A stretch of 64,000 nucleotides of DNA, taken from Yamagishiella unicocca (lineage: Eukaryota > Chlorophyta > Chlorophyceae > Chlamydomonadales > Volvocaceae). This document shows, piece by piece, positions 35,100 to 46,421 of the stretch (position 1 is the first letter of the stretch; every line of letters begins with the position of its first letter). The stretch is taken from contig BDSL01000151.1 of NCBI GenBank assembly GCA_003116995.1, positions 62,001-126,000 of the forward strand. Reading direction: 5' to 3'. The translations under genes were made by a program, and so were the position numbers. The notes under the pieces are model-generated. The model was not told the DNA's origin. It saw nothing but the letters and a program-made list of their open reading frames with translations, and made no database searches.

Positions 35100-35490
35100 T
35101 GGCGGATTGGTATTGGCAACCTGAGGACTGGCAACCGGGCCCCGGCGGATTAGAATTGAAAACCGGGCCCCGGCGGATGTGGATTGCCGACCCGCGGATT
35201 AGGAGGCGGGCCCCGGCGGATTAGGATTGCTGACCTGAGGATTATAACGGCGGCCCTGGCGGATGAGAATTGCTGACCTAAGGATTGGCCCCGGCGGATT
35301 AGGGGTGCTGACCTAGGATTGGAACGGCGGCCCTGGCGGGTTAGGATTGCTGACCTAAGGATTTGCCCCGGCGGATTAGGGTTTCTGACCTGAGGATTGG
35401 AAGGGCGGCCCTGGCGGATTGGAATTGCTGACCTGAGGATTGGAAACCGCCCTTGGATTGGGAAATGACTTATCCGCTGTGACCGCCGGA
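35100..35490. repeat. minisatellite, unit about 38-46 bp
   Basis: About nine degenerate copies of a unit built from ccccggcggattagg, attgctgacctgagg and attgg. Two alternating variants, one with ggccccggcgg and one with acggcggccctggcgg, suggest a higher-order unit of about 80-85 bp. No coding sense is evident. Confidence 0.8.
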
Positions 35491-36040
35491 TAAGTGGATT
35501 AGTGCCCGATGCCCACCCTCTGGTTACTCCAGCATTGTCGAAGGCAAGGTTGGGCACGGTTGGCGAGCTCACCTTGGGCTATCCGCTCCATAACAGATGA
35601 AGGAAATGAGGCGCGTCGATTGATGCTCAGTCTGTGCGAAAGCAGAGCCGCCAACACAGCTGCGCATGCAGCAGGTTTTGCCCTCGACACCTTTGTCACA
35701 GCAGGTTTAGGTGCGATGCAGAGCAATTCATAAGCAGCGTACTACAGTCAAGTGCTGAGATAGCTATTCCAGTAGTGTAATGCGGACCAATTCGGACAAT
35801 TGCGAAAGGTATCGGTAGCCGCCGCCATTGCTAGACAGCAAACGCCCGCCACGGAGGAGCTGTCGAGGAGACCTTTTAAGGTATGTATTAAGGCTCGGTT
35901 TTGGGTTAGATGCATGGAGGTATCATGCGGCGGATCGGCATTCATGTGCATGTTGCATTATTGGTTGGGGACGAGGTACGTAGGGGCCCTTCAGGAGCTT
36001 TGTATTTGGGACTGCATCTTTGAATGTGGCACGACACGCA

Positions 36041-36120
36041 CGGCACGGCACGGCACGGCACGGCACGGCACGGCACGGCACGGCACGGCACGGCACGGCA
36101 CGGCACGGCACGGCACGGCT
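36041..36120 (+). repeat. (CGGCA)16 array
   Basis: Eighty bases of near-perfect cggca repeats; the last unit is cggct. It lies inside the first copy of the duplicated block. Confidence 0.97.
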
Positions 36121-36313
36121 GTGTGCTCGCAGGTATTTTGTCGTCTTCGACCGAGGCGTTTGGACGAGGGCGGGGTGATCGCGTCATGAGTACCAGGTAC
36201 GGCGACTCTGCCGCCCCCCGCCTTCCGGGGTGATTGCGCAAGCGCGCCAGGACGCTAGCGCCCCCCGTGTTCCTGCCTGGAGCTTTGTGTTTGGGACTGC
36301 GTCTTTGCATGTG

Positions 36314-36411
36314 GCACGGCACGGCACGGCACGGCACGGTACGGCACGGCACGGCACGGCACGGCACGGCACGGCACGGCACGGCACGGCACGGCACGGC
36401 ACGGCACGGCA
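36314..36411 (+). repeat. (GGCAC)n array, about 19 units
   Basis: About 98 bases of ggcac repeats with one variant unit (acggt) near 36339. It is the same motif at the same relative place in the second copy of the duplicated block. Confidence 0.97.
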
Positions 36412-37679
36412 GTGTGCTCGCAGGTATTTTGTCGCTTTCGACCGGGGCGTGTGGACGAGGGCGGCGGGGTCATGACCACCATGTACGACGACTTTGGCGC
36501 GCCCCCCCCGCCCTCCGGGATGGGCATCCTGGTGGTCCTCTGGATGGGCATCCTGGTGGTCCTTTGCATGTAGGTGCGGCAGCGGGCAGGGCAGGGCAGG
36601 CAGCAGGCCACTTGGCCAGCTAGCGACAAGTTGCTTGCTTTCTGGCGTGCCCACTATCTACGAGTTTTGTTTGGCCTGTGTTGCTTGCACGCACGCGGCA
36701 GGAACGATGGGTGCGCGCGCGGCAGGCTCGATTGGATGGGTGGGGCAAGGTAGCTGTTTCGGCGGTGGCAAGCAGCTGCCGCCGTCGTAAGCTTAGCCGC
36801 CGCGGCTTCTGGACAGCAGACGCCTACCACGGAGGAGCTTCTTTGGCCTTCGCGGAGTCCTTTCAAGGTAGTGTGCTTGCTCAGGGATGGGTGGGCTTCG
36901 GAGCTTATGTACGGCATGTGCTGGGCTGGTTTTTGGGTCACGTACGGCATGCTTCGCGCTTGGGTTTGGTACGAAGCGCGGCATGCGGTGGGCTCGGGCT
37001 TGGGTTGGGGGTGTCATGTGCCGGCCGGGATTCATGTGCATTATTGATTATGGATGGATGGGGTAGGCAGGGCCCCTTCAGGAGCTTTGCGTTTGGGACT
37101 GGGTTTTTGCCTGCGGTGGCACGGCTGCGTGCTCGCGGGCAGGTTCGTTCGGTCGTCTTCGAACGGGGCGTGGGGATGAGGGCTGGGTGATTGCGTTAAG
37201 AGCACGAGGACTCTGGCGCCCCCCGCCCTCCGGGGTGATTGCGCTAGCGCGCCAGGACGCAGCGCCCCCCGTATTCCCGCCGGACTGGAGCTAGCCCCCT
37301 GCGGGCGGTAGACCCGCCCCCAGGTCTCCATGTGGGCGTGGGAAGGGGGGTTCGGACACTATGCGCGGGCTGGGGCGCCTGCCATGTGTTGGGAAGGGGG
37401 CCATGCGACGGGCTTGGGTTAAGGGAGGCTGATGCCATCCGCGGGTCGTATAATCTGCCATGTGTTGCGAGGGGTAGGGTTTGGTAACAAGGCAGTGCGG
37501 CATGCGCCGGCCTCAGGTTTGGGTTGGAGGCAGCGTGCGCCAGTCAGTGATCCGTGTGGGTTGGATGGGATCTTCGCCGCCTTCAGAGGAGCTCATCGCT
37601 CACGGCGACCACACAAGCAAGACCTCTTCCATTCCTCTGCCGACCCCTCTCCTCCCCGCCTCCTCCTTTACGGTTTACA

Positions 37680-37940
37680 AGAAGGATTGGGAGGCGCCGG
37701 CTTTGAGCGAGCCGTCTTCGGTTATTAGCAATTGGAGGATCAGGAGGCGTTGGAGTCAGTTAGTGTCGACGGGAGAATCTGGGCGCTGATCTACCTCCTG
37801 GGAGGATCAGGTGGCATTGGCCTTGATCCGGTGTCAGTTACCAATGGGAGGACCAGGAGACGTCGGCCTTGAGCCGGCGTCGGTAGTTAGCAAGGGGAGG
37901 ATCAGGTGGCACCAATAGACCGACCAGGAGGCGGAAACAT
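37680..37940. repeat. minisatellite with ggaggatcagg core
   Basis: Four to five degenerate copies, roughly 50-60 bp apart, of a unit containing ggaggatcagg, ggcattggccttga, gccggcgtcggt and agttagcaa. They are imperfect and form no reading frame of interest. Confidence 0.65.
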
Positions 37941-38422
37941 CCCGGTATCAAGCTGTAAACTCCTCTTAAACAATTGGATGTAAAAACTTCTACCCGAGTT
38001 CTAACCTCTCGAGCAAATGCACACGACCTAAACCACCTATTATATCTCCTCCACCTCTCGTAGCGACGTAGGAGACGCCGCCGCTGCCGTACAGTCCCTT
38101 CGCCACGAGCACCGGCAACGGTGACGCGGCCTGGACCCGATCCGTCCCCGACCGTTTCAGCACGAATAAGAGGCACATCGCCTGCGTTCAAAATTCATTT
38201 GGCCGCTGCCGCGCACCGTTTCCCCAGCTGCTCTCGTTTGCACGCCAACCCCGGCAACCGACCGCGCGCAGTAGGGCACCGGGTGGAGCCCCATTCCCCC
38301 CTCAGCTTCTGCCGTGCAGCCGCTCATATCCCTTCAAGGTCAGCGCGCAAGTTGTGCAGCAGCTGCGAGGAGGTGGTGCGGGGCATCCTGCGGATGTAGT
38401 CCATACTTTTTTGATGGGGCGG

Positions 38423-38442
38423 AGGCAGGCAGGCAGGCAGGC
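38423..38442 (+). repeat. (AGGC)5 microsatellite
   Basis: Five tandem aggc units in otherwise unremarkable sequence. Confidence 0.9.
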
Positions 38443-38990
38443 ACCGATCTGCCGTGCGCACCTAGTTATCAATGACTGGGCCGAGGGCCCCCGAACGGCT
38501 TATCAAGGGCTTTACCAGACCAACGGTTTACCAGACCTCCGGTTTACCAGACCTCGTCCCGAGCCGGGCCGGCCCGGGCTAAGGCACACTGCTGCTCAGG
38601 TACCGACATAAGTACGGCATGACCGGCCACATGTTGGGTTCACAAACACCGCACGGCTGGGAGGGACGGGGCGGGGTTCACAACTATGACCAACGATGCC
38701 GCGTGTGCGTGTTGCTGACGTCACTGTTGTGATTTTGTTTGTTCACGTGGTATGTGTTTTGGGATATTCACTGGCGGAAAGCATCATCGTGTCCATGTGC
38801 TCGTGTATGCCCACGTTTTGCTTTTGGGTCCTCGACAGCATACTTGATCGGTTGGCAGTGCATGTATCGCTGTGCGATCTGTAATCCAGTGTGGCTCAAC
38901 CGCCCTGCCTGTGCGTTCCTGCGACAACGACGATACGGCCATACAGGCGTCCTTGGTGCACGTCGCGGGCCCACCTAATGCGGTAGAATA

Positions 38991-39755
38991 GTATGCTTTG
39001 CGCTTTGCGTGTTGCCATTACCGGTGTATTGTCCAGGAGTTTTGGAAGCTGCTCGCCCTGGACCCATTGCCACGTGCTTCATTCGTTTCTTTCGATCTGC
39101 AAAACAACCGCTTGTGGCTGCCATCTCTTGCCCAGTCTTGCCACTTGTTGCGACACCGCAGCTTCGTGCTACCAACTGCCCCATCCACTGTGGCAGTGTG
39201 GTGTCTGTCGCAAACTCTAGTTTGCTGACAGGTACAAATGTATATAGGCGAAATACACGAGAGCATTCAATAATTCGTCTCGCTTTGGTCACATGACATT
39301 TCCGTAGCACCCTTTGTGGGGATGAAATCAGCGATCCATCGACGAAAGGCATGTACAGCTGGGATGCCCAGCTTACAGTGACATACATGCTGAAATTTGG
39401 GGAACGACCCAATGCCGCGATGCTGCAGATCCTTGCAGATCATGAGTATCGAGAACCAAAAGGGGCTAGCGAGCGCGTTGCACCCTGTTGCACCGTATCA
39501 GGAATCGCTGTTCAGCGATCACGGGTACCAAATCACATCTGCTACATTATCGGGTTATGCTTCCAATCTGATACAATGCATTGGTTCGCGGTCCATGCAC
39601 CTCCTGGCTCGTCTGATGCGCACGAGGCCCAAGAGCTTGTATTCAATCAGTTAATACTTCAGTCCACCCACTTTACAATCAATCGATCCCATCTTGATGC
39701 GCTGCTTCGCCTTCCATGTCCGGATCTATACACATACAACCGTAGCAACGGTTGA
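38991..39755 (+). other. possible exons of an unidentified plus-strand gene
   Basis: Two stretches look partly coding. The first (about 39037-39190) is open in two frames: one reads EFWKLLALDPLPRASFVSF, the other GPIATCFIRFFRSAKQPLV. The second starts after a possible acceptor near 39306 and reads GDEISDPSTKGMYSWDAQL then YMLKFGERPNAAMLQILAD, staying open to TGA at 39755. I could not choose a frame for the first or link the two with certainty. The codon bias is weaker than in the firm genes, so this may be a decayed gene or element. Confidence 0.28.
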
Positions 39756-39891
39756 GGCGTCGCCTACCTGCTTCGTAAAAATCATATGAGGCCGAGCTGC
39801 ATCGTTCATACCCAATATGTATAACCATATTTGAATGTACATCTACTAGCCCTACGTTTCGGGCGGCTCGCTATTGTCCCTTCGGCTTCGG

Positions 39892-40125
39892 ATGTCTGGT
39901 GCGGCTAAACTGTTTACATGCATGGCGCAGAGGGTTGTATCCCATGAAAATTCATATCAGACGCATGTGACCAGATGCTGTTGCCTGTGTGGAGGCCGTC
40001 ACAGGCCCGATCATGGAATATGCGACTTTTATGCAAACCAGCATCTCAGAAACCTTAGGAGCGAGCATACTAACCTCGATGCCAGGCTATCCTTTATGAA
40101 GAAGCTCCACATCTTCACCATGTAA
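39892..40125 (+). other. short Cys-rich open frame, possible terminal exon
   Basis: Plus-strand frame ending with TAA at 40125, reading TRCCCLCGGRHRPDHGICDF then LRNLRSEHTNLDARLSFMKK. The CxxC-like pair with a following Cys and His residues could be part of a zinc site. It may be the last exon of the uncertain gene at 38991-39755. No family assigned. Confidence 0.3.
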
Positions 40126-40369
40126 CGCACAGAAGAGAAAACGGCGTTAAGACTCGAGGACCGCAGGCCACAGGCCATGAGGGACCACGGGACTGGGGAT
40201 GGCCGTGTTGGCCGCTGGGCTGCGCACTACGGAACCAACATACCCCCAAAATACCTAAAATTTTGAGCAACAAACTGCTTACTTAGCAACGGCTGCTCTA
40301 AATTGCCTCGTCCGTCCTCCTCGCCGGCCTCGCCAACCAGGAGGCAGCCCGCAGGCCGCCGCTTGGGAT

Positions 40370-43300
40370 ATGGCGCCCCCAGACTGCAAAACAGAGGACC
40401 TGCGTCGGCAGCTTCGGATTTTTCATGGCCGGCTTCTGGGCACGGGATCCTTTGCTGTGGTCCTCCGCGCCACCTGGCAGGGCCAGCCTTGCGCGCTCAA
40501 GGTACGCGTACGCAGGCTGCTGCCTCCACGCGCAAGACTTCACGCCGCTGCATCCTGTCACCGGTGGAGTGCCATGAATATCAGCATATGGATCACTCGC
40601 AATTAAGCCGCAAGGACATGTGCTCCCGCTCGGGCCCTTTCCCAAGTAGTTATGGGTATTGCGCGTCCGATCCTGTCGAGCACCGCCCCGCCGAACCTGC
40701 CGCCCGCCAACCGCGCCACATCAGGCACGAACGACACCAGCAGGCAGTTGTTTATGAGATCCGCTGAGGACGCGCACGTCCGCCCTATCTCGTCCAGGCG
40801 GCGCTCCGATACCTACGCTGTCAATTAGGAAACGTGTGCGGATGGATGAATGCACCACGCACCTACGTACCGCAGCTAAAAACGACACGGCGGGCCTTTC
40901 CAAGCCAACTAACCGTTTCGTTCCTCGCTGTTCGCCGCTCGATCGCTGCAAACAACACACGCACACGGGCGTCGCAGGTGCTCCTTCCCAGCCACGCCAA
41001 CTCCATACAAGAGACAGACCCCAGCCGGCAGGGTTGCCCCGCTGCAATGTTGCGGCGCGAGGGCGAGGTCCTCATGCGCCACCCGCACAGGCGAGCGAAG
41101 TGGAGTGCATGTATGCCTACTCGTGGCAGATTTATCAAATTAGGAGTGGTTCAGAACTTGCCGTGCGGGCTTGCTTGTGTGTGCCCCTACCAGCAAGCGG
41201 ACGGAGAACACGTACCCTTCCCTCTCACCCCTCTTCGTTCCTCACACTGACGCTCACCAACAGGTTCCTAGTGCGGTGCTATTCGGTGCTCGACCTGCCC
41301 CCCACCTTCCCGGGGCTAGGCTCCGGATACAAGCGTAACGCCCCTGCGCTCGTTCTGGAGCTCATGGAGGTGCGCGACTGGGCCCTGCGTTACGTGTGGC
41401 GATGGGGCTAGTGAGTATATCCAATATCAATAATATTGGATGGGCACGTTGCGGGCTGGCTGGGTGGGTTCTGGATCATTGGTGCCCCGTGCTGCGTGCT
41501 AGCGAGCGCTCCGTTCATCAGTTCGTTGCCGCCCAGCGGGCAGATAGAATGGATGGGGCAATTGTCGGGGATGTGTTACGCTGTCACCGGCAGCCGCACC
41601 ACACATACGCACGTGCGTACGCCTCTGTTTTGTCCGTCTCGTCCTTGTTAGACTGGGTAGCTTCTTAGCAACTAGCTAAACCCCCGTCTACCTCACGCGG
41701 ATGGCACGGTTCGTGTCGAGCCCGCCCGTACATCGTCCCTCCCTCCGCCCTGCTCGATTGCAGAAAGGCTCACTCTACGCCTTGCTCCGAAAGCAGCTGA
41801 TCACTCCCTGGAAGCAAATGTACGACAATGCCGCCGCCCTCAGCTGGAGCATCCACCTGGCGGAGGCGCTTGCGCACCTCCACGGCCTCAGCCCCCCGGT
41901 CATCCACAGGGACATTAAGCTGGAAAATTTGATACTAAAGCCGGATGACCAGGCCACCATAGACGGCGCGCCGACGAGGCTGATGATCAAGCTCATAGAC
42001 CTGGGACTGCATGTGGTACGTGGTAAACGGGGGACGGACGGGCAGTAGGTGGGTGCTGCTGCGGAAAGCGGTCGGCGGGTGGATGGGCTGCTGGAAGGTC
42101 GGTGGATGGGGGCTGTGGGGTGCGGCTGCACGCATGAATGTCCCGCCCGTCACCAATTGGGGTACAGTCCTGCGTTTGGGATGTCGTAGTCCTGGCGGCT
42201 ATTACTGCCATGGAGGTGGGGCGCCGTTTTATGGCCGCGGCCTTGAAAAGGGCGGGGGCTGGTGGTCCCCCTCTTACTCCGGGTAGTGGTCTTCTGGATC
42301 GCGCCGTTCGCCGTGGGGTGGTGGAGTTTTGGGCCCTTCTGAGGGGCTTTGCTGCGCTGGGGCTTCCCCAGAAAGGCTGGGATGCAGTGGGGTCTCGGCA
42401 TCCTTTCTTGCGGGTGGTCGCCAATCGCCTTGTGTGCGGGGGACCGGCTGAGGTACTGGTGGATTCCTGATCGGCTCGGGTTGTCTTGGGGAGCGGGGTT
42501 TCCCGTGCTTCATACTTTCTGGCTATATAAGCGTGTTGAGCCCTGCTAGGGGTCCGTGCCTTATGGGATGAGAGGTGGCGGGTTCCGATGTTTGCATCGT
42601 TGCGGCGCTTCACTGGTTCGTCGGGTGCTGGGCTGTTAGGTTGGTTGGCGGCCAGTTCCTGATAGGGGAGCCTCTAGTGCAAATTCCCCCTGGGGTGCTG
42701 GCTGCTGCTCTGTATGCCTACGGCCTGTCAACTTGGTGTTCTGGTGGTTTGCCTTTGTTTCGGTGCATGTCGGTATGTGTTTCCTCCGTCTTGTTCAGTG
42801 TCAGGCGATGCGCCCGATGGTTCTACCTATTGGTCTGGAACCCACTGTAATCGTTACAACAACAACCAATTGCTTCGAATACAGCTGCCCGCTGTACGTC
42901 GTTTTTGCGGATACGCTTGAATGCGCACAGGTGCCGTATCAGCAGGGAATGCTCGCTGACGAATTTGATTGTGAAATTGTGGGACACTACACATATGGGG
43001 AACCTATTTAAACGAAGCCCTATCTGAAACCGGCGCTAAGTTCAAACCTTTACCTTTCGTCTTCGCGCGATCCGTACTTGCAGGCTCCGACTCAGCTGAA
43101 GGGTTACAACCAGCAGCGCCTCTTCCGAGCGCCGATGCGCAGCAATAGCGGCGTCACATCAGACACCCCCACAAGTGCCGCTGCTGCTGCCGCAGTGTGC
43201 AGCAGCAGAAGTAGCCAGAACATTGTCATCAACCGCCAGCATCAGCCGGCTGCCGGGTTTGCACGGACAACCAGCACCTCTGCCTTCGAGACAGTGGGCG

Positions 43301-46300
43301 GCGCCTACGTCTTGCATAGCAGCGGTGACGCCCTCAGCGCCGGCGGCCCCGCCTCCTGCTCCAACATGTCCCCGCTCTTTTTCGTGCAGCAAGAGGGCTC
43401 CCAGAAGCTGGTGCCCGTTGACCCACAGTCTTACGGACTCCGTAACCGCAACGCACCGCTGTTACCGGGATTTAGCGAGCCGCCGGATAGGGTGGAGGCG
43501 TTTGTCGCAACTGCTGCTACTGGGGGTAGAGCTGCTGCCGCTTGGGCTCCGAGACCAGGCCCCAGTGGTGCTGGCCCAATGGCACAAAACCCCATGCGTG
43601 AAACCCCTGCGGCTGCTGGACCTTCTGGCTGGCCCACCGGCGGCCATCCGCTTCCCGCCCCCAGCGTGGCAGAGTCATCGTCGCCCCCCACGCCTCGGCC
43701 GACGCCGCCTGCTTCCCCGCTGCTGCGTGCCGCGTTGAACCCAAAACGAAACGCACAAGAACCGCCGACACCAGCTGATAACAACACTGAGCCGCAGCAA
43801 CAGCGTACTAGACTCGTTCTGTTGAGCCTGCAGCAGCAGACATCGACCTCAGCAGCAGCAGCAGCAGCAGCCGGAGGCCCTGCCGGCACCCCTCATCGCC
43901 ACGCCGCCACGGCCCCGCCACTCGGCCGGCCCCTGATGGACAGCAGCCGTGCGAGAAGCCAGCAACAAGAGAGCCGCCCCTATGACGGACCACTGCCCCT
44001 CTGCCCGCGAGCAGACACCGCCGCCAGCTGCGGCACTGCCGGCTGGACGGAGGGAGGCAGTGCAACGGGCTTGTCGTCCTGCAGCGTCATGTCCCTGGGC
44101 CGCAACACCAGACCGCTGTCCGAGCTGGTAGGAGCCGGTGAGTTCAGCAGGTCGTTGATGATGCGCTGTGTCGACGGCTTTGAGGCAGCGGACGCTGCCC
44201 ATGCAGGCTCTGCTGCTGGCGCCGCCGTTGTCCTCCCTGGAGCCGGTACAGCGGCGCCGCAGGCGGCTACGACAACGGCTGGCAGCGGTGGCTCGTATGG
44301 CGGCTTCGTACCCATCGTGGAGGCTCCCCCGCTGTCTGCCACCTTTTATAACGGCCTTCCAGAAAGTCCCATCTCCACCACCACCACCACCATAGCCACC
44401 GCCACCAGCACCGCCACCACCAGCTGCACCGGCAGTGCACCCGAGCCGGAGGTTGTGAGCTCGGCGTTCTCAGGGAACCGCTTGTCGCACGCAGCCGTCA
44501 GCAGCAGCACTTCGGAGCGAAATACTTCTGAGCGAAACCTGATGCCATTCTCACACACAGCCGCAGGCCAGCAGCAGCAGCGAGAGGGATCCGCCGCGGG
44601 CAGCCTGCAGCAGTCGGCCGCCGCCGCAGCCACCGCTGCGGATGGTGGGGTCGACAGCGATCACCGCAGAAGCAGCGGCAGCGATGGCCGCCGCCGCCGC
44701 GGCATCGGCGAGCCGGTAGCGATACCGCGGCTATTGAGTCATCACACGCCAGGAGCAGCAGCAGTTGGCAGCGTTGGGACCAACAGTCCGGGCTGGGTGC
44801 AGCAAGCGGACGAGCCGTCCTTCCGGCCTGACAGGGGACTCGTGCGCCCCAGTAGCAGCGAAATCATCAGCAGCGAGGTGCCCGGAAGGGCTGCTGGCAG
44901 CACAAATCCGCTGTTGCTGACACCAGCCGGCGCCGCTATCGATTCGCCGCCTCAACGATTTACGTGGGTTGGTGAGAATGAGTCGCCTTTCGTCTTTCCG
45001 AAAGCGGCGATGGTGGAGGCGTTTAGACCACCATCGCCTTCGGGACCATTCGGGCTCACGCCGTGCAGCTCAGTACCGTACGAGTCAGTGTACCGCCTGA
45101 CCGGCGCCACGGGCTCCTGCATGACCATGTCCCCCGAGGTGCACCTGGGTCTGCCGTACAACGAGAAGGTGTGTTGGCTAGCTCGCTGCTGGCTGGTGCG
45201 GACTGGTCGGTGCCGTTGCTTGCAGGTTGCTGGTAGTAGTAGTAGTAGTAGTACTTGTAACACTGGGCTCCAGGCCAAAAGGTAGAACCATCGGGCACTT
45301 CGCATGCTGAACGAATGGCTGGGCCATGTGAACGTAGGGGTCATAATCAGTCGCCCGCTGGCTCTTCGCCGCAGAGAACGAGTTTATGCGCCCTTGGCGG
45401 GATCAGCGAACGCTGTGCGTGGACGGCACTGCAGCCAATTGTCCATTCGTTCCTGGCACGTTACCAACCTTATTTGCTCGCCGTTCAAATATTTCACAAT
45501 TTTGCTGCCCAATGTCGATTCATTGATCGCCCGCCTGTCTTGCTTATTCATTGATCGCCCGCCTGTCTTGCTTAGTATTTGCAAACAATTCGCCGCCTGG
45601 TCGGCGGGCGTTTATTTATTATCCATCGGTCACTTCGCCCCTCCGCGCATGATGCGCCGCTGCCACTGCTGCGAAACAGGCTGACGTCTTCAGCTTCGGC
45701 GTCACCATGTACGAGCTCTTCAGCCGCTCTCTGCTGATGATGTCGCACCTGGGGACCAGGAGGCCCGGGGTGAGGGATTGGGTGAGGGACTGGGTCCCTG
45801 TTGCTTGGGTGCACTGCTGCTGCTGCAGCTGCTGCTGCATACACATCGTTCAGCACTGGGTTACCAACAGCGTCACAGTCAGCACCACCGAACAGTGCCT
45901 GAGGCTAACTGAATAAAATCGACGACTCTAAGCAACCTTCACCCATTGCTCAACTTGCATATGGAAATGCGAGCGCTGTCAGCTCGCCCCGCCCGCCGAT
46001 GACGACCCTATCCACGTACTCGCTCACTGCAATCAACCCATCCATTTGGTCGCCCCGTTGTCCATGCGCGACGCAGCTGCGCTGGGTGCTGCAGAGGCCG
46101 ACTGAGTACGCGGAGGCAGTTGCTCGCGGCTACCGCCCCAGCCGCATGGCCTCCATCCCTGACTCCGTGTGGCAGCTCATCACCGAGTGCTGGGAGGAGG
46201 ACCCGCTGCTGCGGCCGCACATGAGCGACGTGGTGCGGCGCCTGCAGCGCATCGCTGAGGAGATGGCGGCTGCGGCTGCAGTCAGCAGCAGGGGCAATAA

Positions 46301-46421
46301 CATGAGTGCTGGCAGGTGCAGCGCCAGCCGAAACGCCAGTGGCGGCGGCAGCTGGCGCCTGGGCGCCTCCGGTAATGCTGCTGAGGTGACGGGCTGCGGC
46401 AAGGGTTGTACCATCTGCTGA
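40370..46421 (+). CDS. TKL-type protein kinase with interrupted activation segment
   Basis: Seven exons close in frame to 1034 residues: 40370-40501, 40978-41090, 41264-41369, 41764-42015, 43084-45168, 45680-45769 and 46095-46421. Kinase features: a glycine loop that has lost its third Gly (GTGSFAVV, 24-31); the ATP-binding Lys K44 (CALK); an alpha-C Glu at about E72; the hinge LVLELME; the catalytic loop HRDIKLEN (165-172); DLG rather than DFG (196-198); SPE in place of APE (884-886); ADVFSFGVTMYEL; and a C-lobe ending CWEEDPLLRPHMSDVVRRL. Exon 5 inserts about 690 Ser/Ala/Gln-rich residues between DLG and SPE. The protein ends CTIC, a possible prenylation box. The donor of exon 2 is either GC at 41091 or GT at 41100 (three extra residues); both keep frame. 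Substrate unknown. Confidence 0.9.
42807..42867 (+). mobile_element. retroelement-like 3' tail inside a kinase intron
   Basis: Core gcccgatggttctaccta, then ggtctggaacccactgtaat, then an acaacaacaac tail. It matches the tails at 45232-45298 (minus) and 48185-48219. It sits in the 1068-bp intron 42016-43083. The preceding 600 bases, including ggctatataagcg at 42524-42536, may belong to the same insertion, but no second copy is present in the window to set its left end. Confidence 0.5.
45232..45298 (-). mobile_element. retroelement-like 3' tail, reversed copy in the next kinase intron
   Basis: The minus strand reads gcccgatggttctacctt, then ggcctggagcccagtgtt, then a (tac)n run (plus strand (tag)n at 45234-45249). 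It is clearly related to the copy at 42807-42867 but inverted, and lies just after the donor of exon 5. Confidence 0.6.
45518..45573. repeat. perfect 28-bp tandem duplication
   Basis: Two identical adjacent 28-bp units (45518-45545 and 45546-45573), each starting attcattgatcgcccg, within the kinase intron 45169-45679. The exact identity points to a recent event. Confidence 0.9.

Larger units (their letters stand above)
35815..37290. repeat. locally duplicated block in three copies
   Basis: Segments at about 35815-36270, 36270-36480 (partial) and 36785-37290 share aligned landmarks: gacagcaaacgcc with cacggaggagct; cccttcaggagcttt; tttgggactg; a cacgg-containing stretch; gtgctcgcaggta with tcttcgacc; and ccccccgccctccgggg. 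They diverge by substitutions and small gaps, so the duplication is not recent. Nothing in them looks like a conserved gene. Confidence 0.7.
34880..38990. other. repeat-rich, gene-poor tract
   Basis: About 4 kb without a gene I can support. It holds a minisatellite at 35100-35490, two (CACGG)n arrays, duplicated blocks between 35815 and 37290, a second minisatellite at 37680-37940 and an (AGGC)5 run at 38423-38442. Open frames here, including Cys-Arg-Ala-Val-Pro repeat frames on the minus strand, follow from the repeats. Confidence 0.7.

Noticed and set aside
36041..36411. Array considered as a CRISPR
   Set aside because: Units are five bases with no spacers, and the genome is eukaryotic.
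35923..36654. Minus-strand frames encoding Cys-Arg-Ala-Val-Pro repeats
   Set aside because: They arise because a five-base repeat is open in every frame. Nothing outside the arrays supports a protein.
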